Notes: a model not told the origin generated them from the letters alone. A stretch of 6,415 bases of DNA from Lentisphaerota bacterium (GCA_016182435.1 JACPGN010000094.1:1-6415); one strand, 5' to 3'. Shown: positions 1 to 5,887, counted from the first letter of the stretch. Made by a program: numbers and translations.

Positions 1-2
1 GC

Positions 3-647
3 TGGCGCTGGGTGGAAGCCGGACGGCCGCCATTCGGCAACATGTTTGAATCGCTGGTGGTGCTGGCCTGGGCCGTGGTGGTTGTCTACCTGGCATTGAG
101 TAGCGCCCGCCGGATACCGGCCCTCGGCGCGGCCACGGCTCTACTGGCCACCCTGGTGCTGGCTTATGCCAGCACCTTTGAATCCGATATCCAGCCGCTG
201 ATGCCGGCCTTGCGCAGCAACTGGCTGACCATCCATGTTTTTACCTGCATGCTCGGTTATGGCGCTTTTTCCCTGTCTTTCCTGGCGGCCATCGGCTATC
301 TCATCACGGCCCGGACTCTCAGCAGTCCCCACGCTGAAGTTTGCGAAACTTTTGAGATTGTCACGGCAAAAACCATCTCTTTCGGATTTCTCTTTCTCAG
401 CGTAGGCATTATTACCGGTGCCGTTTGGGCCAATTCCGCCTGGGGCACCTACTGGTCGTGGGACCCGAAAGAAACCTGGTCGCTGATCACCTGGCTGGTC
501 TACGCCATCTATCTGCATTGCCGTTTCATGCGCGGTTGGCGCGGCCGTCGCGCGGCTTACCTCGCCATCGTCGGCTTTCTTTGCGTGGTGATTACTTATG
601 TCGGCGTCAATTTCCTTATGAAAGGCCTGCATAGTTACGCCTTATGA
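3..647 (+). CDS. ccsA: Cytochrome c assembly protein CcsA/ResC type (5' partial)
   Basis: Integral membrane protein of system II cytochrome c maturation, which handles haem for attachment to apocytochromes c on the outer face of the membrane. The frame is open to the window edge. The residues before the first GTG (base 12) already fit the family (RWVEAG before PPFGNMFESLV), so the true start lies upstream. Counting from base 12, the tryptophan-rich haem-binding WWD segment is at residues 144-156 (WGTYWSWDPKETW). Candidate haem-ligand histidines are H75 (in WLTIHVF), H169 (IYLHCRF) and H207 (GLHSYA). About six hydrophobic segments are visible: 12-30, 36-55, 72-99, 121-140, 156-170 and 181-202. 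The C-terminus GLHSYA is typical of CcsA. The stop overlaps the ahbC start (ATGA), so the genes are probably translationally coupled. CcmC is a related alternative, but the PPFGNMFESL start and the ending fit CcsA/ResC better. Confidence 0.9.
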   Translation, partial: WRWVEAGRPPFGNMFESLVVLAWAVVVVYLALSSARRIPALGAATALLATLVLAYASTFESDIQPLMPALRSNWLTIHVFTCMLGYGAFSLSFLAAIGYLITARTLSSPHAEVCETFEIVTAKTISFGFLFLSVGIITGAVWANSAWGTYWSWDPKETWSLITWLVYAIYLHCRFMRGWRGRRAAYLAIVGFLCVVITYVGVNFLMKGLHSYAL

Positions 648-1828
648 TCGGAATTTCAAAATTGTATTGCGGGACGGTTGAGCCCTCCGACCTATTGCGC
701 TATGGCCGCCAGACGCGCGACCTGCCCGCGCATTTGTTGCAGTATTCCAGCGATAAAAAACCGGTGGTGGTCTGGAACGTTGGGCGGCGTTGCAACCTGC
801 AATGCATTCATTGCTATTCCCAATCCCACGACCGCGTCTACGAAGGCGAGCTTACGCTGGCGGAGGGGTTCCGCCTGATTGATGACCTGGCCGATTTCGG
901 TGTGCCCGTGCTCCTTTTCTCCGGCGGCGAGCCGCTGCTGCATCCCGAAATCTTCAAGTTGATCGAACACGCCGTGAAGCGCAACATGAGAGCCGTTCTC
1001 TCCACCAATGGCACGCTCATAACGGCCGAAGCCGCCGAGCGGCTCGGCGCCGCCGGCATCGCTCATGTGGGCATCAGTCTCGATGGCTTGGCCGCCGCCA
1101 ACGACCGTTTCCGTGGAGTAAAGGGGGCTTATAACCTGGCCTTGGACGGAATCCGCAACTGCCGGAAGCAGAATGTCAAAATGGGCCTGCGCTTTACGAT
1201 TACCCGCCGCAACGTCCAGGATATCGGCGGCATTTTCGAACTGGTGCGGACCGAGCAAATCCCCCGGGTCTGCTTCTACCATCTCGTCTATGCCGGACGC
1301 GGCAGCGCCCTGATCCAGGAGGCCCTGCCGCACGCCGAAACGCGCGCAGCCGTGGACTTGATCCTGAAAACGACGCGCTCGTTGCATGAGCAGGGATGCG
1401 CCGTGGAAGTCCTGACCGTGGACAATCACACGGATGGGCCTTATCTTTATTTGCGCCTCCTGGCGGAAAATCCCCAACGCGCCGCCGCGGCGCTTGAACT
1501 GCTCAGGATGAACGGCGGCAATAACAGCGGGATCGGCATTGGCTGCGTGGGCTGGGATGGCGCGGTGCATCCCGACCAGTTCTGGCGCCACTATACGCTC
1601 GGCAATGTGCGCGAGCGCCCCTTCAGCCAAATCTGGAGCGATCCCGCCCAGGAACTGCTCGCTCAACTCCGCGACCGCAAACGCTTCCTCAAGGGCCGTT
1701 GCGCCGCCTGCAAATGGCTGGAGATCTGCAACGGCAATTTCCGGGTCAGGGCCGAAGCCCTTACCGGCGATATCTGGGCGCCGGAGCCGGATTGCTATCT
1801 ATCGGATGAGGAGATAGGTATTGCATGA
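644..1828 (+). CDS. ahbC: Radical SAM protein AhbC (12,18-didecarboxysiroheme deacetylase)
   Basis: This 394-residue cytoplasmic radical SAM enzyme is predicted to remove the two acetate side chains of 12,18-didecarboxysiroheme, giving Fe-coproporphyrin III. The N-terminus (MIGISKLYCGTVEPSD, then LLRYGR and DKKPVVVWN) is the characteristic AhbC/NirJ1 leader. The [4Fe-4S] SAM motif is C50-x3-C54-x2-C57, the SAM-binding GGEP is at 94-97, STNGT at 120-124 and GISLDG at 143-148. A SPASM-like C-terminal region carries C301, C353-x2-C356, C362 and C384, suited to an auxiliary cluster. Length is normal for the family. The ATG overlaps the ccsA stop (ATGA) with no strong ribosome site nearby, so translation is probably coupled. 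Its stop overlaps the ahbD start in the same way. The specific leader and the Ahb neighbours favour AhbC over the d1-haem enzyme NirJ. Confidence 0.9.
   Translation: MIGISKLYCGTVEPSDLLRYGRQTRDLPAHLLQYSSDKKPVVVWNVGRRCNLQCIHCYSQSHDRVYEGELTLAEGFRLIDDLADFGVPVLLFSGGEPLLHPEIFKLIEHAVKRNMRAVLSTNGTLITAEAAERLGAAGIAHVGISLDGLAAANDRFRGVKGAYNLALDGIRNCRKQNVKMGLRFTITRRNVQDIGGIFELVRTEQIPRVCFYHLVYAGRGSALIQEALPHAETRAAVDLILKTTRSLHEQGCAVEVLTVDNHTDGPYLYLRLLAENPQRAAAALELLRMNGGNNSGIGIGCVGWDGAVHPDQFWRHYTLGNVRERPFSQIWSDPAQELLAQLRDRKRFLKGRCAACKWLEICNGNFRVRAEALTGDIWAPEPDCYLSDEEIGIA
1808..1813 (+). promoter_or_regulatory. Ribosome binding site of ahbD
   Basis: GAGGAG lies inside the 3' end of ahbC, 11 bases before the ATG at 1825. 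It supports that start together with the ATGA overlap. Confidence 0.6.
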
Positions 1829-2799
1829 AAAACGAGCTGCGCCTGGTCTTCTGGGAACTTACCGCCCGCTGCAATCTGGCGTGCCAGCATTGCCGCGCCG
1901 AGGCTTTAGACCATTTTGCCGCGGGCGAGCCCGACGACGATCACCGCCACGATGGGCAGCGAGATGTAGTAATAGACGCCCGCGACGTTGAGCACGGAGC
2001 GGTAGATTTTTCGCAGACGCAGCTCGGCCAGGCTTGCGGTATTCAGCGTGTCAGCGTCAGTCTCGATGGCGCTTGCGCCGCCACCCATGATGCTTTCCGC
2101 CGGATACCAGGTTGTTACCAGGAGACCTTGCGCGGTATTGACGCCTTGCGCCGCGCCGGGGAGTCCCTGCAGGTCAATGTGACCGTCGCCAAGCCTAATC
2201 TTGCGGAAGTTGCGGATATTTTGAACCTGGCCCTGGAGCGCGGCGCCGAGGCCTTTCACGTTTTTGCGCTCGTTCCCGTGGGCTGCGGCGCTGAACTCGC
2301 TCCTGAGTTGCGCCTTGCGCCGGCCGAGATGGAAGAAATGCTCAAGTGGCTTTTTGACAAAGCGCTGGAATTGAAAAGCCGGTTGCACATCAAGGCCACC
2401 TGCGCGCCCCAGTACTACCGGATCATGCGGGAGGTGGCGCGCGCGCGGAAGATCGCCATCCGCGCTGAGGCGCATGGGATGCAGGCCCTGACCCGCGGCT
2501 GCCTGGCCGGCTCGGCTGTCTGTTTTATTTCCCGAATTGGCGATGTCCAACCCTGCGGCTATCTGCCCGTGCGCGTCGGCAACGTGCGCGAACGCTCCTT
2601 CAGCGAAATCTGGAATGAGGCCGAAGTGTTCGCCGCGCTGCGCGATCCGGCAATGCTCAAGGGCAAGTGCCGGGTGTGTGGCTACCGCCAAGTCTGCGAG
2701 GGCTGCCGCGCCCGCGCTTTTGTCCAAACGGGGGACTTTCTGGCTGAAGACCCGGACTGCTCCTATAGCCCCAATGAAAAACTGTGTCTCGCGCTTTAG
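1825..2799 (+). CDS. ahbD: Radical SAM haem synthase AhbD, chimeric and probably inactive as read
   Basis: AhbD oxidatively decarboxylates two propionates of Fe-coproporphyrin III to make haem b. The ends are clearly AhbD. The N-terminus has WELTARCNLACQHCRAEA with C16-x3-C20-x2-C23. The C-terminus has RGCLAGSAVCFISRIGDVQP, CGYLPVRVGNVRERSFSEIW and a SPASM-like set (C226, C233, C244, C282, C285, C291, C294, C312). Between residue 28 and about 70, however, the sequence is unlike any radical SAM protein. The GGEP motif and the TNGT strand are absent, and only 44 residues separate the CRAEA and GIQRVSVSLDG motifs, against 76 in the equivalent part of the neighbouring AhbC. That removes about two strands of the barrel and the SAM-binding GGE, so the product should not work. 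AAGEP at 32-36 only superficially resembles GGEP. The frame is intact. Real rearrangement or assembly error cannot be told apart here. The start overlaps the ahbC stop. Confidence 0.85.
   Translation: MKNELRLVFWELTARCNLACQHCRAEALDHFAAGEPDDDHRHDGQRDVVIDARDVEHGAVDFSQTQLGQACGIQRVSVSLDGACAATHDAFRRIPGCYQETLRGIDALRRAGESLQVNVTVAKPNLAEVADILNLALERGAEAFHVFALVPVGCGAELAPELRLAPAEMEEMLKWLFDKALELKSRLHIKATCAPQYYRIMREVARARKIAIRAEAHGMQALTRGCLAGSAVCFISRIGDVQPCGYLPVRVGNVRERSFSEIWNEAEVFAALRDPAMLKGKCRVCGYRQVCEGCRARAFVQTGDFLAEDPDCSYSPNEKLCLAL
1901..1906 (+). repeat. 6-bp direct repeat AGGCTT, left border of the ahbD patch
   Basis: AGGCTT occurs here and again at 2030-2035, 129 bases (43 codons) apart, exactly where AhbD similarity is lost and regained. 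It may be microhomology used in a rearrangement. Six bases near two junctions can also arise by chance. Confidence 0.35.
1906..2035 (-). other. Foreign-looking patch inside ahbD, antisense fragment of a membrane-protein gene
   Basis: This stretch replaces the expected GGEP-containing part of ahbD. Read on the minus strand it encodes LAELRLRKIYRSVLNVAG followed by a hydrophobic helix, YYYISLPIVAVIVV, then GLARGKMV and a stop. That is a convincing membrane segment, whereas the plus-strand reading is low-complexity and acidic/His-rich (EPDDDHRHDGQRD). The minus-strand pattern recalls the N-terminal membrane part of some M48-type metallopeptidases, a weak recollection only. The edges are set by where AhbD similarity stops and resumes and are accurate to about 10 bases. 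Confidence 0.6.
2030..2035 (+). repeat. 6-bp direct repeat AGGCTT, right border of the ahbD patch
   Basis: Second copy of the repeat at 1901-1906. AhbD-like sequence (CGIQRVSVSLDG) resumes directly after it. Confidence 0.35.
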
Positions 2800-3238
2800 G
2801 TTCGAGGAAAAGACGCTGCGCGCCATGATCGCCATCTATTGCGCGCGGATGCATGGTCAGGGCGGCCCGCCCGCAACGCTGGCGCGTAGCGACTGCGGGC
2901 TGGGGGCGCTTTGTGCGGAATGCGCCGCGCTTGAGCGTTATGCCCTGAACCGGCTGGAAAACTGCGTCTTTGGCGCTCAGAAACCCACTTGCGCCGCCTG
3001 TGCTATCCACTGTTACCAACCGACGATGCGCGAGAAAGTGCAAGCCGTTATGCGGTTTTCCGGCCCCCTGATGCTCAAATACCACCCCATTCTGGCGCTG
3101 GTGCATCTGCTCAGGAGGTTTCGGCGCCAGGCGCCAAAACCGCAAATGGCAGGGAAAAGTATGGGGGCTGATTGTCATTCCCGACCTGATCGGGAATCCA
3201 GAAAAATCAATGCTGGATTCCCGCCTTCGCGGGAATGA
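2774..3238 (+). CDS. ygbA: YgbA-like protein, nitrous oxide-stimulated promoter family
   Basis: This is a 154-residue small Cys-rich protein of unknown biochemical role. E. coli YgbA belongs to this family and is linked to the nitric oxide response. Core features seen are EEKTLRAMIAIYC (11-23), C47-x2-C50, then ENCVFGAQKPTCAACAIHCY with C64, C73-x2-C76-x3-C80, and the family ending MREKVQAVMRFSGPLM plus HPILALVHLL. The cysteines suggest a metal or Fe-S site (inference). The ATG at 2774 was chosen because the family begins before the EEKT segment; the next in-frame ATG (2825) would cut it off. It overlaps the ahbD end by 26 bases in another frame and has no clear ribosome site, so coupling is likely. 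Residues from about 132 onward are encoded by the palindromic repeat, which also supplies the stop, so the native C-terminus probably ended near residue 120-130. Confidence 0.85.
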   Translation: MKNCVSRFRFEEKTLRAMIAIYCARMHGQGGPPATLARSDCGLGALCAECAALERYALNRLENCVFGAQKPTCAACAIHCYQPTMREKVQAVMRFSGPLMLKYHPILALVHLLRRFRRQAPKPQMAGKSMGADCHSRPDRESRKINAGFPPSRE

Positions 3239-3240
3239 CA
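3173..3240. repeat. Palindromic intergenic repeat (REP/dRS3-like, 68 bp)
   Basis: There are two hairpins: ATTCCCGA/TCGGGAAT (3177-3184 with 3190-3197, 5-base loop) and ATTCCCGC/GCGGGAAT (3217-3224 with 3229-3236, 4-base loop). The whole unit is also an inverted repeat: TGTCATTCCCG at the left end pairs with CGGGAATGACA at the right end, and GGAATCCAG (3193-3201) pairs with CTGGATTCC (3213-3221). The ATTCCC-(8-9 bases)-GGGAAT design resembles dispersed repeats such as Neisseria dRS3 and similar units in many genomes. It encodes the tail of the YgbA-like protein. No T-run follows, so it is not a classic terminator, but it could stall transcription or protect the upstream mRNA end. Confidence 0.85.
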
Positions 3241-3243
3241 GCG

Positions 3244-3270
3244 TTGAAATTCATAAGCTACCCACATAAT
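3244..3270 (+). promoter_or_regulatory. Candidate sigma-70 promoter for ahbAB
   Basis: TTGAAA (3244-3249) and CATAAT (3265-3270) each match the consensus at 5 of 6 bases, with a short 15-base spacer. The site lies just after the palindromic repeat, and a start near 3277 would leave a short leader carrying the AGGGAG ribosome site. It would let ahbAB-hemA-hemC be transcribed apart from the upstream genes. This is prediction by eye only. Confidence 0.4.
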
Positions 3271-3281
3271 TGAGGCGTAAC

Positions 3282-3287
3282 AGGGAG
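3282..3287 (+). promoter_or_regulatory. Ribosome binding site deciding the ahbAB start
   Basis: AGGGAG is 9 bases before the GTG at 3297. This favours that start over the upstream in-frame TTG at 3270, which overlaps the candidate -10 box and has no ribosome site. Confidence 0.65.
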
Positions 3288-3296
3288 AACAGCAAA

Positions 3297-4328
3297 GTGA
3301 GCGGCCGTTTCAATTCGATTGATGCCGAGCTGCTGCTGGCGCTGCAACGCGGCTTGCCGTTGCAACCGAAACCGTTCGCCGGAGTGGGCGCTGCTTTGGG
3401 ATTGACCGAAGATACGGTCCTGGAAAAAACCGCCGCCTTCGTGCGCGCCGGGCTGGTCCGCCGGTTCGGGGCCGTCTTTAATGCGCGCGGCCTCGGTTAT
3501 GAGAGCACGCTCTGCGCCGTTAACGTTCCGGAAGCGGACTTGGCCCCCATCGCCGCGCGGGTTGATCCGCATCCGGGAATAACCCATTGCTATCAGCGCT
3601 CCGGCACGCCGGCGCTGTGGTTCACCCTGACCGCCCCCGTGAACGAGTTCGGCCGTGAAATCGAGACCGTGGCCCGCCGGATACGGCCTTATGAATTGCT
3701 GAATCTGCCCACCCGGCGCACCTTCAAGATCGGCGTGATCCTTGACGTGCGCCGGAATGTTGATGCGCCTGCTTCCTCCGCGCCGGACGACCGGGGTCAG
3801 GGCGCTTTAACTCCGCCACCGGCCGGCCGGCCGTCAGCGCGGGTATTCAACGAGCGCGAACGCCAACTGGTGCGGAAGCTCCAGCGCGACCTTGCCCTGG
3901 TGGGGGATCCTTTTGCCGCCGTGGCCCGGGAATTAAACTTTGAGCACAACGAGCTGCTCGAGCTGCTGCGCGATTGGCAGCGAAACGGAATCCTGCGCCG
4001 GGTTGGACTTATTCCCCATCACCGCGAATTGGGTTTTGCCGTCAACGGCATGTGTGTCTGGAAAGTTGCGGCGCAAGACCTTGAAGCGGCCGGCCGAATC
4101 GTTGCCTTATCCCCCCAGGTTACGCATTGCTATTGCCGGGAGATGCATCCAAAATTTCCGTTCAACCTCTATGCCATGCTGCATGCCCACGATCAGGCCG
4201 AAGCGCAGAAACTGCGGGAGCGCCTGGCCGCCGCAGCAGGGTTATCCGGCGGGCAGATGCTGGTTTCCCTCAGGGAGTTCAAGAAATCCAGCCCGCAATT
4301 CTTTATGCCTCCCATAAATGACCCATAA
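3297..4328 (+). CDS. ahbAB: Siroheme decarboxylase, AhbA-AhbB fusion
   Basis: This 343-residue protein is predicted to decarboxylate siroheme to 12,18-didecarboxysiroheme, the first committed step of the Ahb haem route. It is two Lrp/AsnC-like halves in one chain. The first (about 8-152) has a winged-helix part, RRFGAVFNARGLGYESTLCA at 55-74, THCYQR at 96-101, LWFTL at 107-111 and LPTRRTFKIGV at 137-147, which is AhbA-like. The second (about 184-336) has RRVGLIPHHRELGF at 234-247, THCYCR at 276-281, FNLYAMLH at 289-296 and the AhbB-type end LREFKK at 325-330. H97 and H277 lie in the conserved H-x-Y motifs expected near the substrate. The linker at about 153-183 is Pro/Ala-rich. AhbA and AhbB are often separate subunits forming a heterodimer; fused NirDL-type proteins are also known. 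Initiation is at GTG, supported by AGGGAG upstream. DNA binding is unlikely to be the role in this setting. Confidence 0.9.
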   Translation: MSGRFNSIDAELLLALQRGLPLQPKPFAGVGAALGLTEDTVLEKTAAFVRAGLVRRFGAVFNARGLGYESTLCAVNVPEADLAPIAARVDPHPGITHCYQRSGTPALWFTLTAPVNEFGREIETVARRIRPYELLNLPTRRTFKIGVILDVRRNVDAPASSAPDDRGQGALTPPPAGRPSARVFNERERQLVRKLQRDLALVGDPFAAVARELNFEHNELLELLRDWQRNGILRRVGLIPHHRELGFAVNGMCVWKVAAQDLEAAGRIVALSPQVTHCYCREMHPKFPFNLYAMLHAHDQAEAQKLRERLAAAAGLSGGQMLVSLREFKKSSPQFFMPPINDP

Positions 4329-4354
4329 TGAGCGATAAATCAGTCTGCGCTTGA
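4328..4354 (+). other. Possible 8-codon leader peptide ORF before sirC-hemA
   Basis: ATG overlaps the ahbAB stop (TAATG) and reads MSDKSVCA then TGA. It shares the frame of the following fusion gene, with a second in-frame stop (4367-4369) before it. It could pass ribosomes on from ahbAB, but no ribosome site or conservation is visible and it may be chance. Confidence 0.15.
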
Positions 4355-4390
4355 CCTGCCTGGCAGTAAGTGCTAAACGATATTGCGCCC

Positions 4391-5887
4391 ATGCAAACCA
4401 ACCCCCACGCGCAAACGGTTCTGCCGGTCAGCCTGCTGCTGGAAAAAAGGCCTTGCCTGATCGTTGGCGGCGGCAAAGTCGCCGCCCGCAAAGCGAAACT
4501 GCTGCTGGAGGCCAAAGCCGGGGTCAGCGTGGTCGCACCGCAGGCCGATGAGGAAATCCACCGGCTGGCCAAGGACCATGCCCTTCACTACCTTCCGCGC
4601 GAATTCAGCGAGTCCGACCTGGATGGCGCCTTCCTCGTTTTCGCCGCGACGAATGACAAAGTGGTTAACCGCCACGTTCTCAAATGCTGCCATGCGCGCA
4701 AAATGCTCTGCTGCTCGGTGGACGGCAACTGGACCAGTAGCGATTTTGTCACTCCGGCAATCTTTCGCAATGGCTTGTTGACCGTCTCGGTCTCATCGGG
4801 CGGGCGGTCCTGCCGGCGCAGCCGGCTGGTCAAGGATAACCTCGCCCGGCACCTGGAAATGGTTGAGACCGCCGACCTCATCGTGATCGGCACCAGTCAT
4901 CACCAGCTCCCGATTCAGCGGCGGGAGCCCCTCCACCTGGTAGGCAAGCGCATGGACCAGACCGGCCAGATGCTGATGCAGGTGTGGGGCATTCATGAGT
5001 TCATGCTTTTAGACACCTGCAACCGTATTGAGTTGATCGGCATTGTCTCCAAGGAAACCGGCATTGTGGAGCTACTCAAACGCATCATGGCCTTTTTCCA
5101 CTTGAAGGATGAGGAATACTATGTCAAGCGCGGCTTCGAGGCGTTTGAGCACCTGGCGGTGGTGAGCGCCGGGTTGCTTTCCCAGTCGCCCGGCGAGCAG
5201 CATATTGTCGCGCAGGTCAAGGAGGCGTTGGACTTATCAATAGCGCGCGGCTGGGCCGGCGGCATGATGCAGGAGTGGATTAATGCCACGCTGCATCTCT
5301 CGAAGGATATCCGCCATGTGACCGGGCCATTGCTGCAGAATCGCGAGATTGAAGATCTTTGCGTGGATTTTCTGAAAACGGAATGCCCGGCCTTTGCGAA
5401 TAAGCGCGTAGCAGTGCTTGGCACCGGCCTGGTGGGCACCGGCCTGATCCGGCGCTTCCTTGACTTGGGCCATACCTGCGAATGGGCTTACCACGTCAAT
5501 AAACCGGACCTGCCGGAATCGTGGAAGAAATTGGTCGCGCTTTCCACCTTCAATGACCTGCCCGCGACCCTGCCGAAGGTTGAAGTCATTGTCTGCACCG
5601 CCTCCAGCCCCGGTTATATCCTCCACAAGGGCCATGCGCCCTTCTTTGATCAGACTAAGGAAATTCTGATGGTGGACCTGGCCATGCCCAGAAATGTTGA
5701 GCCGGCTCTGGATAACCTCACGCCCAACCTTAAAGTCGTGGACTTAGATGGCCTGAAACGCTGGTACCAGCGCGAAGTTCTGGACATGGCCAAGGTCTTT
5801 GAATTGAGCAAGCTGCTGGTTACTGAACATAAAGACCTGTATGCGAAAATCGTCCAGAGTTTTGCGAGCGGGAACGCGCTCGAGTAA
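4391..5887 (+). CDS. hemA: Precorrin-2 dehydrogenase (SirC) fused to glutamyl-tRNA reductase (HemA)
   Basis: This 498-residue bifunctional protein is predicted to make sirohydrochlorin (N-terminal domain, NAD-dependent) and glutamate-1-semialdehyde from Glu-tRNA (C-terminal domain, NADPH-dependent). The SirC part (1 to about 158) shows CLIVGGGKVAARKAKLLLEA at 22-41 (Rossmann loop G27-G29), FAATND at 84-89, SVDG at 109-112 with the probable catalytic D111, DFVTPAIF at 118-125 and SSGGRS at 135-140. The HemA part (about 160-498) shows IGTSHHQ at 166-172, LDTCNRIEL at 207-215 with the nucleophile C210, GEQHIVAQVKEA at 268-279, the NADPH loop GTGLVGTG at 344-351 and LMVDLAMPRNVEP at 426-438. The helical C-terminus of SirC is missing, and only about 45 residues follow DLDG (451-454), so the usual HemA dimerisation helix is mostly absent. 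ATG 4391 is preferred. GTG 4370, seven codons upstream, is possible; neither has a clear ribosome site. Confidence 0.92.
   Translation: MQTNPHAQTVLPVSLLLEKRPCLIVGGGKVAARKAKLLLEAKAGVSVVAPQADEEIHRLAKDHALHYLPREFSESDLDGAFLVFAATNDKVVNRHVLKCCHARKMLCCSVDGNWTSSDFVTPAIFRNGLLTVSVSSGGRSCRRSRLVKDNLARHLEMVETADLIVIGTSHHQLPIQRREPLHLVGKRMDQTGQMLMQVWGIHEFMLLDTCNRIELIGIVSKETGIVELLKRIMAFFHLKDEEYYVKRGFEAFEHLAVVSAGLLSQSPGEQHIVAQVKEALDLSIARGWAGGMMQEWINATLHLSKDIRHVTGPLLQNREIEDLCVDFLKTECPAFANKRVAVLGTGLVGTGLIRRFLDLGHTCEWAYHVNKPDLPESWKKLVALSTFNDLPATLPKVEVIVCTASSPGYILHKGHAPFFDQTKEILMVDLAMPRNVEPALDNLTPNLKVVDLDGLKRWYQREVLDMAKVFELSKLLVTEHKDLYAKIVQSFASGNALE

Noticed and set aside
692..1666. 324-residue minus-strand open frame antisense to ahbC
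   Set aside because: It lies opposite clear AhbC coding sequence and shows no recognisable motif; it is a shadow of high G+C codon use.
1924..1938. AAGEP in the sense reading of the ahbD patch as a substitute for the GGEP motif
   Set aside because: It is 6 residues after CRAEA instead of about 33 after the equivalent point in AhbC, lacks the preceding hydrophobic strand, and sits in DNA that reads better on the other strand. Judged a coincidence.
1906..2835. 309-residue minus-strand open frame antisense to ahbD
   Set aside because: Only its last 40 or so residues (the patch) look like protein. The rest is the mirror of strongly conserved AhbD coding sequence, so it is not a gene.
3173..3240. 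CRISPR or rho-independent terminator reading of the palindrome
   Set aside because: There are only two related hairpins with no spacer array, and no T-run follows the stem. A dispersed palindromic repeat fits better.
3270..3296. Upstream TTG start for ahbAB
   Set aside because: It has no ribosome site and overlaps the candidate -10 box. GTG 3297 has AGGGAG at good spacing and starts close to the conserved domain.
4351..4379. Promoter-like TTGACC with TAAACG 17 bases later, before sirC-hemA
   Set aside because: The -35 box is good but the -10 matches only 3 of 6 bases, and a start there would leave almost no leader before ATG 4391.
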